Below are positions 9,443 through 20,100 of a DNA stretch of 64,000 nucleotides, one piece after another. The notes below the pieces were generated by a model. That model searched no databases. It was not told the DNA's origin and worked only from the letters and a program-made list of their open reading frames with translations. A program made the translations under genes and the position numbers. Position 1 is the first letter of the stretch, and every line of letters begins with the position of its first letter. This stretch comes from Saccharomycopsis fibuligera x Saccharomycopsis cf. fibuligera (taxonomy: Eukaryota; Ascomycota; Saccharomycetes; Ascoideales; Saccharomycopsidaceae): NCBI GenBank assembly GCA_001936135.1, contig CP012809.1:4761501-4825500 (forward strand), written 5' to 3'.

Positions 9443-11887
9443 TCAATTTAGCCTGGCTGATAGTGGTAATATTTTCTTAGAGCCATTGGCACTAAGAGGA
9501 GTCAATGGATTGCTGTTTTTTCCGCTCGGAGTATCAATAAAAGAGTTCTCTTTATCGTCCTCAACGGCGAAAAAGGCATCAGTGATATCAGCATCGTTTT
9601 GGTACTCATCTTCCTCATCTTCAAAAATCCTAGTTCCACTATTGCGTCTATTCTTGTTACTTTCTTCAAAAGCTTTCTCAACAGTTTCTTCTAGCTTCTC
9701 TGCTAACTTTCCATCTTCAGCGATTTTCTTTGGTCTGCCTCTCTTCTTCTTTGGCTTGTTAATATTGGCCTCAGTTTCAATACCGCCCACACAGATATTT
9801 CTCTCCTTGTGACGACGCAATGCATCTATCCTTGTGAATCCTTTACCACACAAACAGCTAAATTTGCTATTTTCATGGATCTTCTCATGGCGGTGCAAAT
9901 CATGCTGGCGTACAAAGCTCTTGGTGCAATTATCATGAGAGCAGCGATATGGCCGGTCACAAAGGTGAGTTTGAATATGCGAACGGATGTTATATCTCCT
10001 TTGAAACAATTTTCCACATCCATTATAATTGCAAACGTATTTTTTGTTGTTGTCGGGGCCAATGATAAACTGATCAATGTATCCTGGTGGCAAAGTTGAC
10101 ACTTTATCTGCACCTTTTCTCTTTTGACGAGCAAAATAAAGGAGCTGCTGTTGATGAGGCAGCATATGATTGTCTGAGGACTCATTTACCGTCATGATTT
10201 CCTCCCAGTAAAGTGGATCATTCGGAGACATGTTGCAAGGAGATGGGGTGGAATTGACAGCAGCAGCAGTAGCAGCAGCAGTAGCAGTAACATCACCGGT
10301 AGCTAGACCTGGATGATGAGGGTGATGATGTTGACCACCAGAATTAGCAGCAATTTTGGAAAAATCAGGCTCGTGCATCTTCACTGGAGACCCATGGTAA
10401 GAAGATGGAGTTGCAGTTTGAGGGTAATTATAATCTTCTGGAGAAGAAAATGTAGTACCACTAGAGTTGGTTGGGGGTGGATTGTTGAAGTTAGTGTATT
10501 TTGGGGATGGGGTCATGTAGATGTTATGGTACGAGCTTTGACTTTTCAATTCTGGGGTGGTGTGATTTTGTACTTGGTTTAATGGAGTTGGTACTTGTAA
10601 AGTGAGGTTATTGACATTAATTTGTCTTTTAATTGGTGATGGATTTGCGGTAGGAACTGGGGTTGGGAAACATGAACTGTCTGATTTGCCAGTGTTGCTG
10701 ATGTGGCTGCTGCTGCTATTGGTCGCTAACGCATAATTTTGGGTAAGCTCACTCTCATCGACCACCGTTTGATCCAAAATATCATCAATACTGTCAATGT
10801 AAGTAACTGGTTGCTGGTTCTCAAACGTTGAATAAGCAGCTGCAGCATTATTAAAATTATTCACTTGAGGACTAGTATGAATTACTTTGGACATCTTGTT
10901 CAAGTAATTTGGTGAGAAGTAATTTGTTGTCATAGTAGATTGTTGCTGTTGCTGCTGTTGCTGCTGCTGTTGTTGATAATGTTGTTGAAGTTGGTAACGG
11001 TGATGTTGATGTTGGCGCTGCTGCTGCTGTTGCTGTAACTGTAGCTGGTGCTGCTTGCGCATTTGTTCTTGACGATAGTGTTGCTGTTGCTGACGTTGCT
11101 GCTCCAAGCTTGACTGCTGCTGATGCGGCTCTGGATCTGGTGGAAACTTATATGCGCTTGGCTTGGTACTAGTCACTATGTAGTCCTTGGACAACGTTAT
11201 TGCTTTTGGATCAATTATTCTTTTGCTTTTGGGTTCATTCATTCTAGCTATTCTCAAACCATTATTAGAATTATCATGCTGAACATGTATATTTTGTTGC
11301 ATTTGCGTTTCTGGCTGTAATTGTTGCTGTTGTTCTCTTCTTTGCTGGATCAGATTTTGTGACACGTTGAGTATGTCTTTCAAATCTATTGGATTCATTC
11401 CCGGAATAGATAGCTCTCTGCCATGAAACCCAAAAAGCGCAGCACCGCTTGGCTTTTTGGCGTGCCTTTTGTAACTTGGTTGAGTATTTTGTCTTTCTGA
11501 TTGGTTAACAACGTTGTTATTTATTCCCGCAGGAATATCTAAATCTTGCAAAGAAAGCAAGGTCTCATTTATGGAGTCGTTGAGTATATTCATATTGCTA
11601 GCATTACTTGGGTAGCTAGTGTACCCTTGAATATTCTCAACTGTTGCATTATTGTTGGCACCATTGTGTTTGTCATCAAATAGACCAAACGTGTTATTTA
11701 GTTGCGAAGCTACTGAAGAGGCGTTTTCATTGGGAAACTGTTGACCAAAGATGTCCAATGAATTATTCTGGTTGAAGTTGGCCTTAGTATCAAAAAGATG
11801 GTTGTAAAACTGAGATTCGTCGATGTTAAAGTTTAACATTGAGGTGGGGTTGGAGTTTTTGAGATCCAGTTGGCGGAAAGTAGTCAT
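9443..11887 (-). CDS. ACE2: Ace2-type C2H2 zinc-finger transcription factor
   Basis: The 814-residue protein has three C-terminal zinc fingers at about residues 615-700: a CNYNGCGKLF..H..H finger, a CSHDNCTKSF..H..H finger and a shorter atypical third finger (CLCGKGFTRIDALRRH). This is the Swi5/Ace2 fold. A basic KKKRGRPKK stretch directly after the fingers could be a nuclear signal or AT-hook. The N-terminal two thirds are Asn/Gln-rich, with Gln runs encoded by CAG/CAA repeats (about 10940-11120 on the plus strand). Ace2 switches on daughter-cell genes for septum degradation and, in Candida, adhesion and morphogenesis (family knowledge). CUG-clade yeasts usually carry this Ace2-like member, so ACE2 is preferred to SWI5. 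Its upstream region is unusually long (1.8 kb), suggesting complex control. Confidence 0.88.
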   Translation of the reverse strand: MTTFRQLDLKNSNPTSMLNFNIDESQFYNHLFDTKANFNQNNSLDIFGQQFPNENASSVASQLNNTFGLFDDKHNGANNNATVENIQGYTSYPSNASNMNILNDSINETLLSLQDLDIPAGINNNVVNQSERQNTQPSYKRHAKKPSGAALFGFHGRELSIPGMNPIDLKDILNVSQNLIQQRREQQQQLQPETQMQQNIHVQHDNSNNGLRIARMNEPKSKRIIDPKAITLSKDYIVTSTKPSAYKFPPDPEPHQQQSSLEQQRQQQQHYRQEQMRKQHQLQLQQQQQQRQHQHHRYQLQQHYQQQQQQQQQQQQSTMTTNYFSPNYLNKMSKVIHTSPQVNNFNNAAAAYSTFENQQPVTYIDSIDDILDQTVVDESELTQNYALATNSSSSHISNTGKSDSSCFPTPVPTANPSPIKRQINVNNLTLQVPTPLNQVQNHTTPELKSQSSYHNIYMTPSPKYTNFNNPPPTNSSGTTFSSPEDYNYPQTATPSSYHGSPVKMHEPDFSKIAANSGGQHHHPHHPGLATGDVTATAAATAAAVNSTPSPCNMSPNDPLYWEEIMTVNESSDNHMLPHQQQLLYFARQKRKGADKVSTLPPGYIDQFIIGPDNNKKYVCNYNGCGKLFQRRYNIRSHIQTHLCDRPYRCSHDNCTKSFVRQHDLHRHEKIHENSKFSCLCGKGFTRIDALRRHKERNICVGGIETEANINKPKKKRGRPKKIAEDGKLAEKLEETVEKAFEESNKNRRNSGTRIFEDEEDEYQNDADITDAFFAVEDDKENSFIDTPSGKNSNPLTPLSANGSKKILPLSARLN

Positions 11888-13731
11888 TTGATTATGAGTT
11901 GTTCAGGAGCCTGCCTAATAAAAAGTTGTACCTCGCCTGCAAGGTATAAAGAAATGCTTGACAAAGAAGATTTCCTGCTTGGTTGAAAAAGAGATCTTGT
12001 TGATAGATGTATTTGGTGGTTGGAAAAAAATTAGTTTTGGTGAACTAGGGCTTGAAAAATTGATGATAAAGAAAAATGTGAGTAACTTGTTGGTGGATGC
12101 TGCTGAAAAAAAAAGGTGGAAAAGGAAAAAGAAGAAGAAGAAAAGAAAAAAAAAGAAAACAGAAAGGAAGAAGCGTAAGAAAGTTAAGAATTTGAGACAA
12201 CTTCAGGGCAGATACATTTATATTAAATGGATTTTTGGCAGCAAAGGGACTTGATTTTCAAAAGACCAAGGCCGATGCTGCATGTTAAATTGAATCGGCA
12301 GCGCAGACGCTATTTACATTTGTCCATAAGAGGAAATCCAATTGTTTATTTTATACTTCAAACGGAAATGCTATATTAATGCACGTGATGCTAATGTATA
12401 AGCACATACATGAGGCTGCTATCTTCGTGCAGGAATAGGAAATCAGGCCTCTTATGCCGTGATAGCACTAAATTGCATACTGATGAGACCCAATTTCTTT
12501 GCTCGTTGTTCAAGCAGGGAATATCGGGCTTGAAAGAAAACTCTAATTGTATGTCGTCGCTGCTTCTTTCGTTGTTAATATTACGCAAGTGGCGTCTTCC
12601 TGCCTTTGATGATGTTGTTCTTCTGCAGCTACACTGTTTGCCCCATACATAATTGACATGCTTCTGGTTGCCCGTCTAATTCGCAAAACCAAAACAAGAA
12701 TTATTATTACATTTTTTTTTTTTTATTTATGTACACTGATTTCATAATACCCAAAAGCTGCTTATTCCTAAACGAAGCAATATTTGCCTGACTCTTATAG
12801 AAAACTAATTAGTTGAGCGCATTTTTGGCTTTAAAACTATGATGGAGATTATTGCGATTAGCATTGCTCCTGTCTACATATTCTAAAATTATCGCTTAGC
12901 TATTTAGCGGCTTGGTACATCATCAGCTTACCCACCTATAATAGTGGTCGAAGAGAAATTGCTTACAATTTGCATGTTGTAACATGAAGTTTTTCTCGTA
13001 GATCATTTCAAAACGGCAAGCAGCACTGAACATAGAACAAGACAAATAGCAATTCAAAGTTGAATAAGTTATTGGTACTAACTTTGATCTTCGTTATTCA
13101 ATTAGCAAAATCATTACAGCGAATTTTTTTGATGCCATTATTCCTTCTTCGGGTTTCAAATTTTGTCAATATCCTTGAAATTTCTTGACAGTCATTTAGA
13201 CGACCGTTTTGGATAGTTATTGTGTTTGCTTTCTATGTTCTTCATTCCTCATTTTGTAATATTACTTGGCTCACATGTGATAGAGGTGATATAATGTTTT
13301 TTAAATCTGGCGAATGGTGAATATGTACTATACTTCTAATTCAGCTACACTTGTGGTTCTCATGTTTAAAATCATAGGACCCCGGGATTCGTCTATGACA
13401 TGTAGATGTATATTAAGAAGCGGAAAATAAAAATACCGCAACAAAGAGAATTTTTTTTTTGATCCATTAAAAGTACAAAATTTAGAGAAAATTCTCTTTA
13501 AAAAACAGAACGGTCGTAGACCACAAAGAGAGTGTCTCATAAAGCATAGCAACAGCCAACGTGGTTGATAGACCACATTGAATACAAATCAGAGAAGAAG
13601 AAAAAATACAACTTGTGAAAGAACCAAATGGAAACCAAACGAGGAAAAAAAAGGCAAGAAAAAAAGTTTAAACCAGTTATTATAATAAATGATGATGAAT
13701 ATGAGGATGATGAAACTCGAAAGAAAAATGC
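11888..13731. other. Long upstream region of ACE2 (1.8 kb)
   Basis: The interval runs from the ACE2 start to the TIF6 stop, both minus strand, so most of it is ACE2 promoter and leader. Just upstream of the gene (about 12105-12185) the plus strand is almost pure A/G. A CACGTG E-box lies at 12382-12387. The part from 13400 to 13731 is probably TIF6 3' flank. No convincing gene was found. Confidence 0.55.
12382..12387. promoter_or_regulatory. CACGTG E-box in the ACE2 upstream region
   Basis: GCACGTGATG contains the palindromic core bound by Cbf1/Pho4/Tye7-type bHLH factors. It lies about 0.5 kb upstream of the ACE2 ATG. The call rests on the exact 6-mer only. Confidence 0.35.
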
Positions 13732-14469
13732 CTAAGAGTAAGTTTCAATCAAAGTATCACGCAAATTACCGCTAATAGCATCTGGTTGGTTTTCTTGCAA
13801 CTTGAAGATACTTTCAATAACACTCAATTCTGGAGCAGTGGTGTCCAAACCAGCAACTGCGAGCCAGTCATTTACCACTATACCAGCACCAACGACGGAA
13901 CTACCTCTGTTAACGGTACCGGCTACTATTGGAACTTGCAACAAACTGGACAATTCTTCTTGATCTTGCACAGATGTTTGTGGGTGGACGAGACCTCCTT
14001 GATTAGAAAGAGCACAGTAAGAGCCTACCAACACATTACCAGCAATGGTTTGTCTGAAAACTTCAACACCCAAAGTGTCAGCAATTATTTCTTCAGTTTC
14101 TCTTTCAATATCTGGATGAACCAAAGCAACGTAATCGTTGCAGCAGATAACGTTACCCAAAGCAGACAATCTTTCTTCCACTCTTTGAATCTTCACAGTG
14201 TCTGGCAAAGAATTTCTCAAATGCATAAGTTCTTGATCAGTGGTTTGGGTTGGAACCAACAAGCCTCTTCTGTTACCAGCAGTCATTCTACCAATGATTC
14301 TGCTTCCGGCAATGGTAGTATGAGCCATTGGGATAACGTCTCCGAGCTCTGCTTCGAACGCAGAGTAAAAATTTTCTGAGCCACCAACGGCGATCAAACA
14401 GTATGAGTTGGTTAACTTGGAGAAGACACCAACATCGTTAGAGTTTTCAAATTGTGTTCTAGTAGCCAT
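13732..14469 (-). CDS. TIF6: Translation initiation factor eIF6 / 60S anti-association factor
   Basis: The 245-residue protein spans the complete eIF6 family length. Conserved stretches include the start [82 protein letters not shown] and [16 protein letters not shown]. eIF6 forms a five-fold pentein ring that binds the 60S face meeting the 40S. It is needed for pre-60S maturation and is removed by Efl1/Sdo1. It acts in nucleolus and cytoplasm. The codon choice is strongly biased, with Leu mostly TTG, as in well-expressed genes. A GCGATG half-match to the PAC element lies upstream at 14765-14770, too weak to list as a site. Confidence 0.98.
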   Translation of the reverse strand: MATRTQFENSNDVGVFSKLTNSYCLIAVGGSENFYSAFEAELGDVIPMAHTTIAGSRIIGRMTAGNRRGLLVPTQTTDQELMHLRNSLPDTVKIQRVEERLSALGNVICCNDYVALVHPDIERETEEIIADTLGVEVFRQTIAGNVLVGSYCALSNQGGLVHPQTSVQDQEELSSLLQVPIVAGTVNRGSSVVGAGIVVNDWLAVAGLDTTAPELSVIESIFKLQENQPDAISGNLRDTLIETYS

Positions 14470-15151
14470 TTTGCGAATTGATAACTTGATAAATGTATGT
14501 GTTTTATGTTATTGGGCGAAATAAAAGTTGCTTTTCTATTTGTTTGCTTGAAAGTTTGAATATGTTTGGTGAAGACGAGTAAATTTGTAATGCAAAGAGA
14601 TACACAAATTTAATACAGTACAATATCTGTTTGGAGATAGCAGCCTTTAAAGTAAAACTTGATGTTGTAACACAAATTAATATTACAAATCATTTATGCG
14701 AATATGGATATAAAATTTTCCGTTCACAATTTTTTTTTTTTGCTCTGCAATTTTTTTTTCTCCAGCGATGCCTAAATGATAGGCGCATTTGGTTGCATAT
14801 TGTAGCGTATAAGCATGTGACTGAGACTAAAAGGGCCACTACATATCATTACTTACAGCACTCTGTAATGTAAGCTAAGTGTAGAAGCTACAAAAACAAA
14901 CCACACACTCTAAAGCAAATACGGTTATTGGCCCCTCTTTTTCTGTTTAATTGGTTCAGAGGAGTCTCATAAAAATTATCTTTACTTTTTTTTGTCAATT
15001 ATGGCTTTCGATCATAAAGGGTATTCTGATTTTTACATAATGTCTTAAAAAGTAATATCAGCATGCTTGTATATTTGTTGGCAGTTATAACTAAAGATGA
15101 AAAATACGGAAGACGGAAAATTAGCATAGAGAAAGAAAAAGTACTTTTTAC
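14470..15151. other. TIF6 upstream region / AKR 3' flank
   Basis: This is AT-rich with T-runs around 14732-14742 and 14752-14760, which read as A-runs on the TIF6 sense strand and are typical of poly(dA:dT) promoter elements. A CATGTGAC motif lies near 14814. No gene was recognised. Confidence 0.5.
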
Positions 15152-16162
15152 TCAGTTAGCCAAGAATTTTCTTAAGTGTTCATTGTAACGGTCACCAACC
15201 ACTTTAACTTCATCAAGAATCTTTTGAATCTCAGCAAATGATTCAGCTGTAATCTCCCTAATATTGGAATTATCAGCAATTCTATTCAATTTAGTAGAGC
15301 CAGGGATTGGCACAAAGATTGGGTACTTTTTCTCATCAGCATACTTCTCATTATTATGGAATGCAATCCAAGCTAATGATAATTGAGCTAAAGTTAAGCC
15401 TTCTTTGTCAGCAACAGATTTCAATTTTTGCAAAAGAACAGAGTTTTGCTCAATTATTTCATCTTTGGCAAATCTGTCAAAATGGGATCTAATATCATCT
15501 TTTGGCAAATCTTTAGTGGATTTGATTATCCCGGCTAAGAATCCCTTACCTAATGGAGAATATGCTACCACAGGAATATTCAAATTTTTAGCGGCGTCAG
15601 CAATACCATTGGTTAAGATATCAGTATACCAAAGTGAGAATTCAATTTCCACAAATGAAAGTGGCGCAACTTTAGCGGCTCTTTGTAAAGTTTCGACTTT
15701 TGGCTCGGAGAGCGAAATACCTCCAATTTTGCCAGCTTTAACGTATTCGGCAATGTAGCCAATGGTTTCCTCAATAGGAACAGCTGGATCAACTCTAGCA
15801 CACTCAAAGATCAATTCACCTTTTTTTTCAGGAAGCAAGCTTATAATGTTTTCAATGGATCTTTGGATACCAGCTTTGTCACCAGTTGGGTTTAAGGTCT
15901 TGAGATCAACACCGCCTTTCACTGAGACAATGATATCGTCTTTGATTTCCGGGTTTGCAGCAAGAAAACTGTTCAAGTATTTCAAATTCAATCCATCAGG
16001 ACCATAAAGTTCACCAGCATTGAAGAAACGAGCGCCAGAATTGTATGCAGTTAAGTAAATTTCGTTGGCTTGGTCTTGTGTGACTGGGGCTGGAGTCCAA
16101 GTCATACCCATGGTGCCAAAGCCGACAGCTTTTGGAAGTGGAGTGTATTTGAATTCGGTCAT
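15152..16162 (-). CDS. Aldo-keto reductase of the pyridoxal reductase type
   Basis: The 336-residue protein is a full-length TIM-barrel aldo-keto reductase. Near the N-terminus it has VGFGTMGMTW and FFNAGELYG. The usual Asp of the AKR tetrad is Asn here (NAGELYG), Tyr and Lys (VSVKGG) are kept, and the usual His position reads ECARVDP. As I recall, the NAGE(F/L)YG and ECARVDP signatures are shared by the fungal pyridoxal reductase group (S. pombe Plr1, S. cerevisiae YPR127W), so they are not damage. GISLSEP and VVAYSPLGKGFL are the NADPH-barrel strands. The likely reaction is NADPH-dependent reduction of pyridoxal to pyridoxine in the cytosol. Other small aldehydes remain possible substrates. 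The 1-kb upstream region suggests inducible expression. Confidence 0.85.
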   Translation of the reverse strand: MTEFKYTPLPKAVGFGTMGMTWTPAPVTQDQANEIYLTAYNSGARFFNAGELYGPDGLNLKYLNSFLAANPEIKDDIIVSVKGGVDLKTLNPTGDKAGIQRSIENIISLLPEKKGELIFECARVDPAVPIEETIGYIAEYVKAGKIGGISLSEPKVETLQRAAKVAPLSFVEIEFSLWYTDILTNGIADAAKNLNIPVVAYSPLGKGFLAGIIKSTKDLPKDDIRSHFDRFAKDEIIEQNSVLLQKLKSVADKEGLTLAQLSLAWIAFHNNEKYADEKKYPIFVPIPGSTKLNRIADNSNIREITAESFAEIQKILDEVKVVGDRYNEHLRKFLAN

Positions 16163-17189
16163 TGTAAGCGGCGTTTTATGTCAATTGCTAACTAATTTTG
16201 GTAATGCCTATTTAATTTTTTGGCGTTGTCTTGTGTCAATTGGAAGAAGAGCAACTACGATATATATACTGATATCCGTTGCTCCTGATTTTTGATTCCG
16301 TGCTGCAGCATTAATCCCGTTGTCGCTGCCTTCGATATGTGCGGTGTAAGGTTTGATTTTGGTCCGAGACTTCCTCCCAGATTTCCTCCGGACTTTACAA
16401 AAATTAAATTCATTCTAGAAACTTGCCAGAAAATATGCGCTGCAACCTAACGCTTCCAGACGCGCAATCACATGAATACAAAACTCATATAACATCATCG
16501 CAACGAGTTTATAACTGTTGGTAGATTCCGTTATTTCCTCGCATATATCACACAAGGTGGCTAGTGTTGCCTCTCATGCGAGAATTTATATTGTATCAAT
16601 GTACTTTAGAGTCACATAAGTACGCTTCATGTGCGTTGTTTATGGTTCGATAACAATAGGACTGTTATAACTTTTGCATGGTTGGATATCTACGTTGCAT
16701 TAAAAGTCAACTAGTGACTCAGTTTGCTCTGTGTAAAATTAATGAGTTTTCATCGGAATTTGTATTCTGTGAAAATCACTCAGCAGTGAAACAGAGCAGG
16801 CTATGTACATACAGAATGCAAATTTATATAACTGGCTTGAGTTAATATAAAATTGATCTCCATTATATACATGATAGTATACAAAAGTTTAACTAAGCAA
16901 GAAACTCAATTTTGACAACTTTGAAAAAAACTAAAAGTGATGGATAAAGCTCTTTTGTAGGAAATATAAAACGACACAAAAACAGCAAATAACAGGAAAG
17001 AAAGGACCTAATAAAGACAATATAATTAATAAATTTAGAGACAAAGCAAAACAAAACAAAACAACAGAGACTAAAAAATAAAAATAAAATTTTTGAAAAA
17101 AAAAATTAAAAACTGCTTTTAATAAAATACAAATAACCAAATAAAATACCTTTATCTGATTTGCCAAAATCCCGAGGTCATTACCTAAA
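16163..17189. other. Upstream region of the aldo-keto reductase
   Basis: This 1-kb gap lies between the AKR start and the stop of the Zn2Cys6 regulator, both minus strand. The half next to AKR (16160-16500) is less AT-rich and includes a TATATATA stretch at 16260-16268, which could serve as TATA box on the minus strand. The other half (16920-17170) is A-rich. No gene was seen. Confidence 0.5.
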
Positions 17190-20100
17190 TCAATACTGTG
17201 TACTAATTTGATGCAAAAAGTCATCCATATCAATGTAAAAATCATCAGTCATCATATCTAATGGATTATACTCCTCAAACAAATTTACTTGAGTCAAATC
17301 AGTAGCAGCAGCTGAAGGAAATCCTGGAGTTTGACCTTGGCCTTGGCCTTGGCCAGAACCAGAACCAGGACTGTTATTGATTAACATAGGGGGAATATCC
17401 ATAAACTGATTTGGCACATGGGTTACTGGTCCACTATTTCTAACATTCACCCCCGCTCCAATATTGTCATTCACTCCGGAAGTAGCACCAACTTCTATAG
17501 CGTTGCCTTGCTGCAATGGAGTGTTATTCATATTAGGTTCTGGTTGAGCAAAATTATTGTACAATGGTGGCCCTTGGCCGAAAACCGGTTGGGGTGGTTG
17601 TTGCTGATTCAAGTTAGATGAAGCAGGGCTATTATTGGAGTGTGTATTGCTACTGGTATGGCTATTGTTGGCATTAGTATCAATTAATGCAAAGTCGCCA
17701 TGTTGTTGTTGTTGTAGTAGTGGTGGTGGTGGTGGTGGTGGTCGAACTAGTGAGCTATAACTATTAGCTTGAAATGGTGGAAATGGGGCATCGTGAACTT
17801 GATTGGATCCTGGGCCCGGAATATAAGCACCAGCAGTCAGAGCAACTTGACTATGTGGCCCAACGTATCCCTGAGGATGTGGAGGCGGAGTGGGTGGTAC
17901 TTGGTTTTGTGACTGTGTTATTGGTCCACCAGGAATATTATAACTGCTCAATGGTTCATTAGAAGATGTTAAGTGACCATTACTGTTTCTATTACTGTTA
18001 TTATCTTCTGACCAACTGCCATTGGGTCCACTAGAAAATCCACCAGCATTGACATGATTAATACTAAGTGGCTGATTCTGATATTGTATATTTGGATATG
18101 GATAGCAAAGCAGATCTTTTCTTGGTTGATTAGATGGGCCTTGGTTAATGTCGGTGCTATTAGAAGTATCATTTGGAGCATTCAGTTTCTGCTCTGCCCC
18201 GTTGCCATTGTTGTTGGCATTGTTATCATTCACAAATGCGATCTCATTCTTTACCAAATTGCGATCTTTAAAATAAGCATAAAAAAGCATTGAAATCCTT
18301 AAACCAACATAAAACACATAGTAATCTTTAACATTTTTATGCACGTTTTTGAAATAGAACTCAAAAATTAAGTTGCTGAGTTCCAGTTTCCGATTGTAAA
18401 AATTATAATATGTATACTTTTTGGTAATAAATTCTCTAAAGATCTCGTATTGTCTTTGCAAATCTCCATCTTCAACTAACTTATACTGATTGCTTCTACC
18501 AAAGCAAATAGCATCAAAGTCTTCATCCGAAAAACTATCAATCGAAGTGCTGTTGCTGAAACTATCAGCATGTTTGCTATTCAGTAAAATATTTCGTACT
18601 TGTGGCCTATTGGTATTGAAGTAACATTCATAATTGTTGTGAAAATCCTTGTATTGGAATGAAGCAGCTCGAGTATTAGCTTGCAATGCGCTGAGATTAT
18701 TGGTATTGTCCTCGACTTGTCGGGTTATACTGTTGCTCACGCCACTGGTTTTAATTTTATTATAATGTTCTTCGTCTGACTCATCATCTTCGGTCTTGAT
18801 ATTGTTGTTCAAGGAAATATTGTCGTTATCGCTGTTATTCTGAGTGTTACTGTTGGCAGCTGTACCTTCGCGGCTATTAATATCTGTAGAGGTAAAATTT
18901 TTCTTGTTTTTTTTCTTTAGACTATAGAGTGATAGTTCTTTGGATGAAGTATAGGAAAACAATAAATTAGAATAAATGAAGTTAGAAGAACGATGGACGA
19001 TTTTTCTAATGTTGGCAAATGTATAGATTTGGAAGACTCTGTCTTTTGTCTTTATTTCCAAAAACTTCTTGGTGCTGCGAATTATAAATATCACAAAATT
19101 CACCGCTTGATTACCGTAAAAATTAATCAATTTTAAATTGGTATAGACATGATCATTCAGACTCGGGGCTGGTCTTTCTGCTTCTTGTTTTTGAATGATC
19201 ATCAATATCAAATTGTACAATGTGAAAATAATGTCAATAAGGATTATTTGAAACGCAATTTTTCTTATAAATTTAATGAATTTATAGCCATTCTTGGGGA
19301 GTTGATTATCTTGCACTAGAGGATTAGCAAGTGATTCAAATAATGGACTAAAAAAGTTTGCGTTATTATAAAACTTGATAAAATTTTGCAAATACAACTC
19401 TAATTTGAAAATTGTCATATTTTCTCTTTGGAGAGTGTTTAATTGATATACTAATCCCCGAGCAATAGGCATGAAATAGTCGTAAAAAAGTATATCTACC
19501 TCGCCATCTTCATTTGCTTTTTCATTGAGGATCTTAAATTGATAGTTTAGGAACGATTCGTCAACTTCCTCTTTATATGATGACATTACAATTTTCAGTG
19601 ACGTTTCTGAGAATCGCAAATCATCGCTCTGCAATGGATAACCCAAGTCAAAAGATTGCTGCCAATCAAGATACATCAAGTATTTCCAGATGTATTTAAG
19701 CATGGTTTTGTGTTCTGAAGTGGCATCTTTGTAAACTTTATCAATATCACGATGCAACCCACACATAACTGCAAGGTTGAATGATAATGAGGTTATAGGT
19801 TGTCCATCTGAACTATCACCTCCTTCACCTTCATTGAGATGGTACATTCCACTAACCTTCAAGAAAAGTAACGCTTGTAATGAACTAATTAATGGCCTCT
19901 TTAGCAATTTTGACAAAGATAAGAACTTCATGCTGAAATACAGTAGCAAGCATTCGATTTTGGATGTTTCATTATTTGGTAATTCTGGATTTATAGAGTT
20001 GAATGGGTGATCAGTATACATTATTGAAATCTTGACCAATGACAAAATCAAAGCTATGCGAGAACAATCTCTGTACCTATTCACTAGCAAAATATTGTAA

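Noticed and set aside
12410-13105. Possible spliced gene: GTATGT at about 12548 and TACTAAC plus AG near 13075-13105
   Set aside because: The downstream exon closes within nine codons and the upstream frame has no recognisable content, so the signals look like chance in a long promoter.
15152-16162. Aldo-keto reductase seemed inactivated because Asp and His of the AKR tetrad are replaced
   Set aside because: The NAGELYG and ECARVDP signatures are, to my knowledge, normal for the pyridoxal reductase group, so they mark the family rather than damage.
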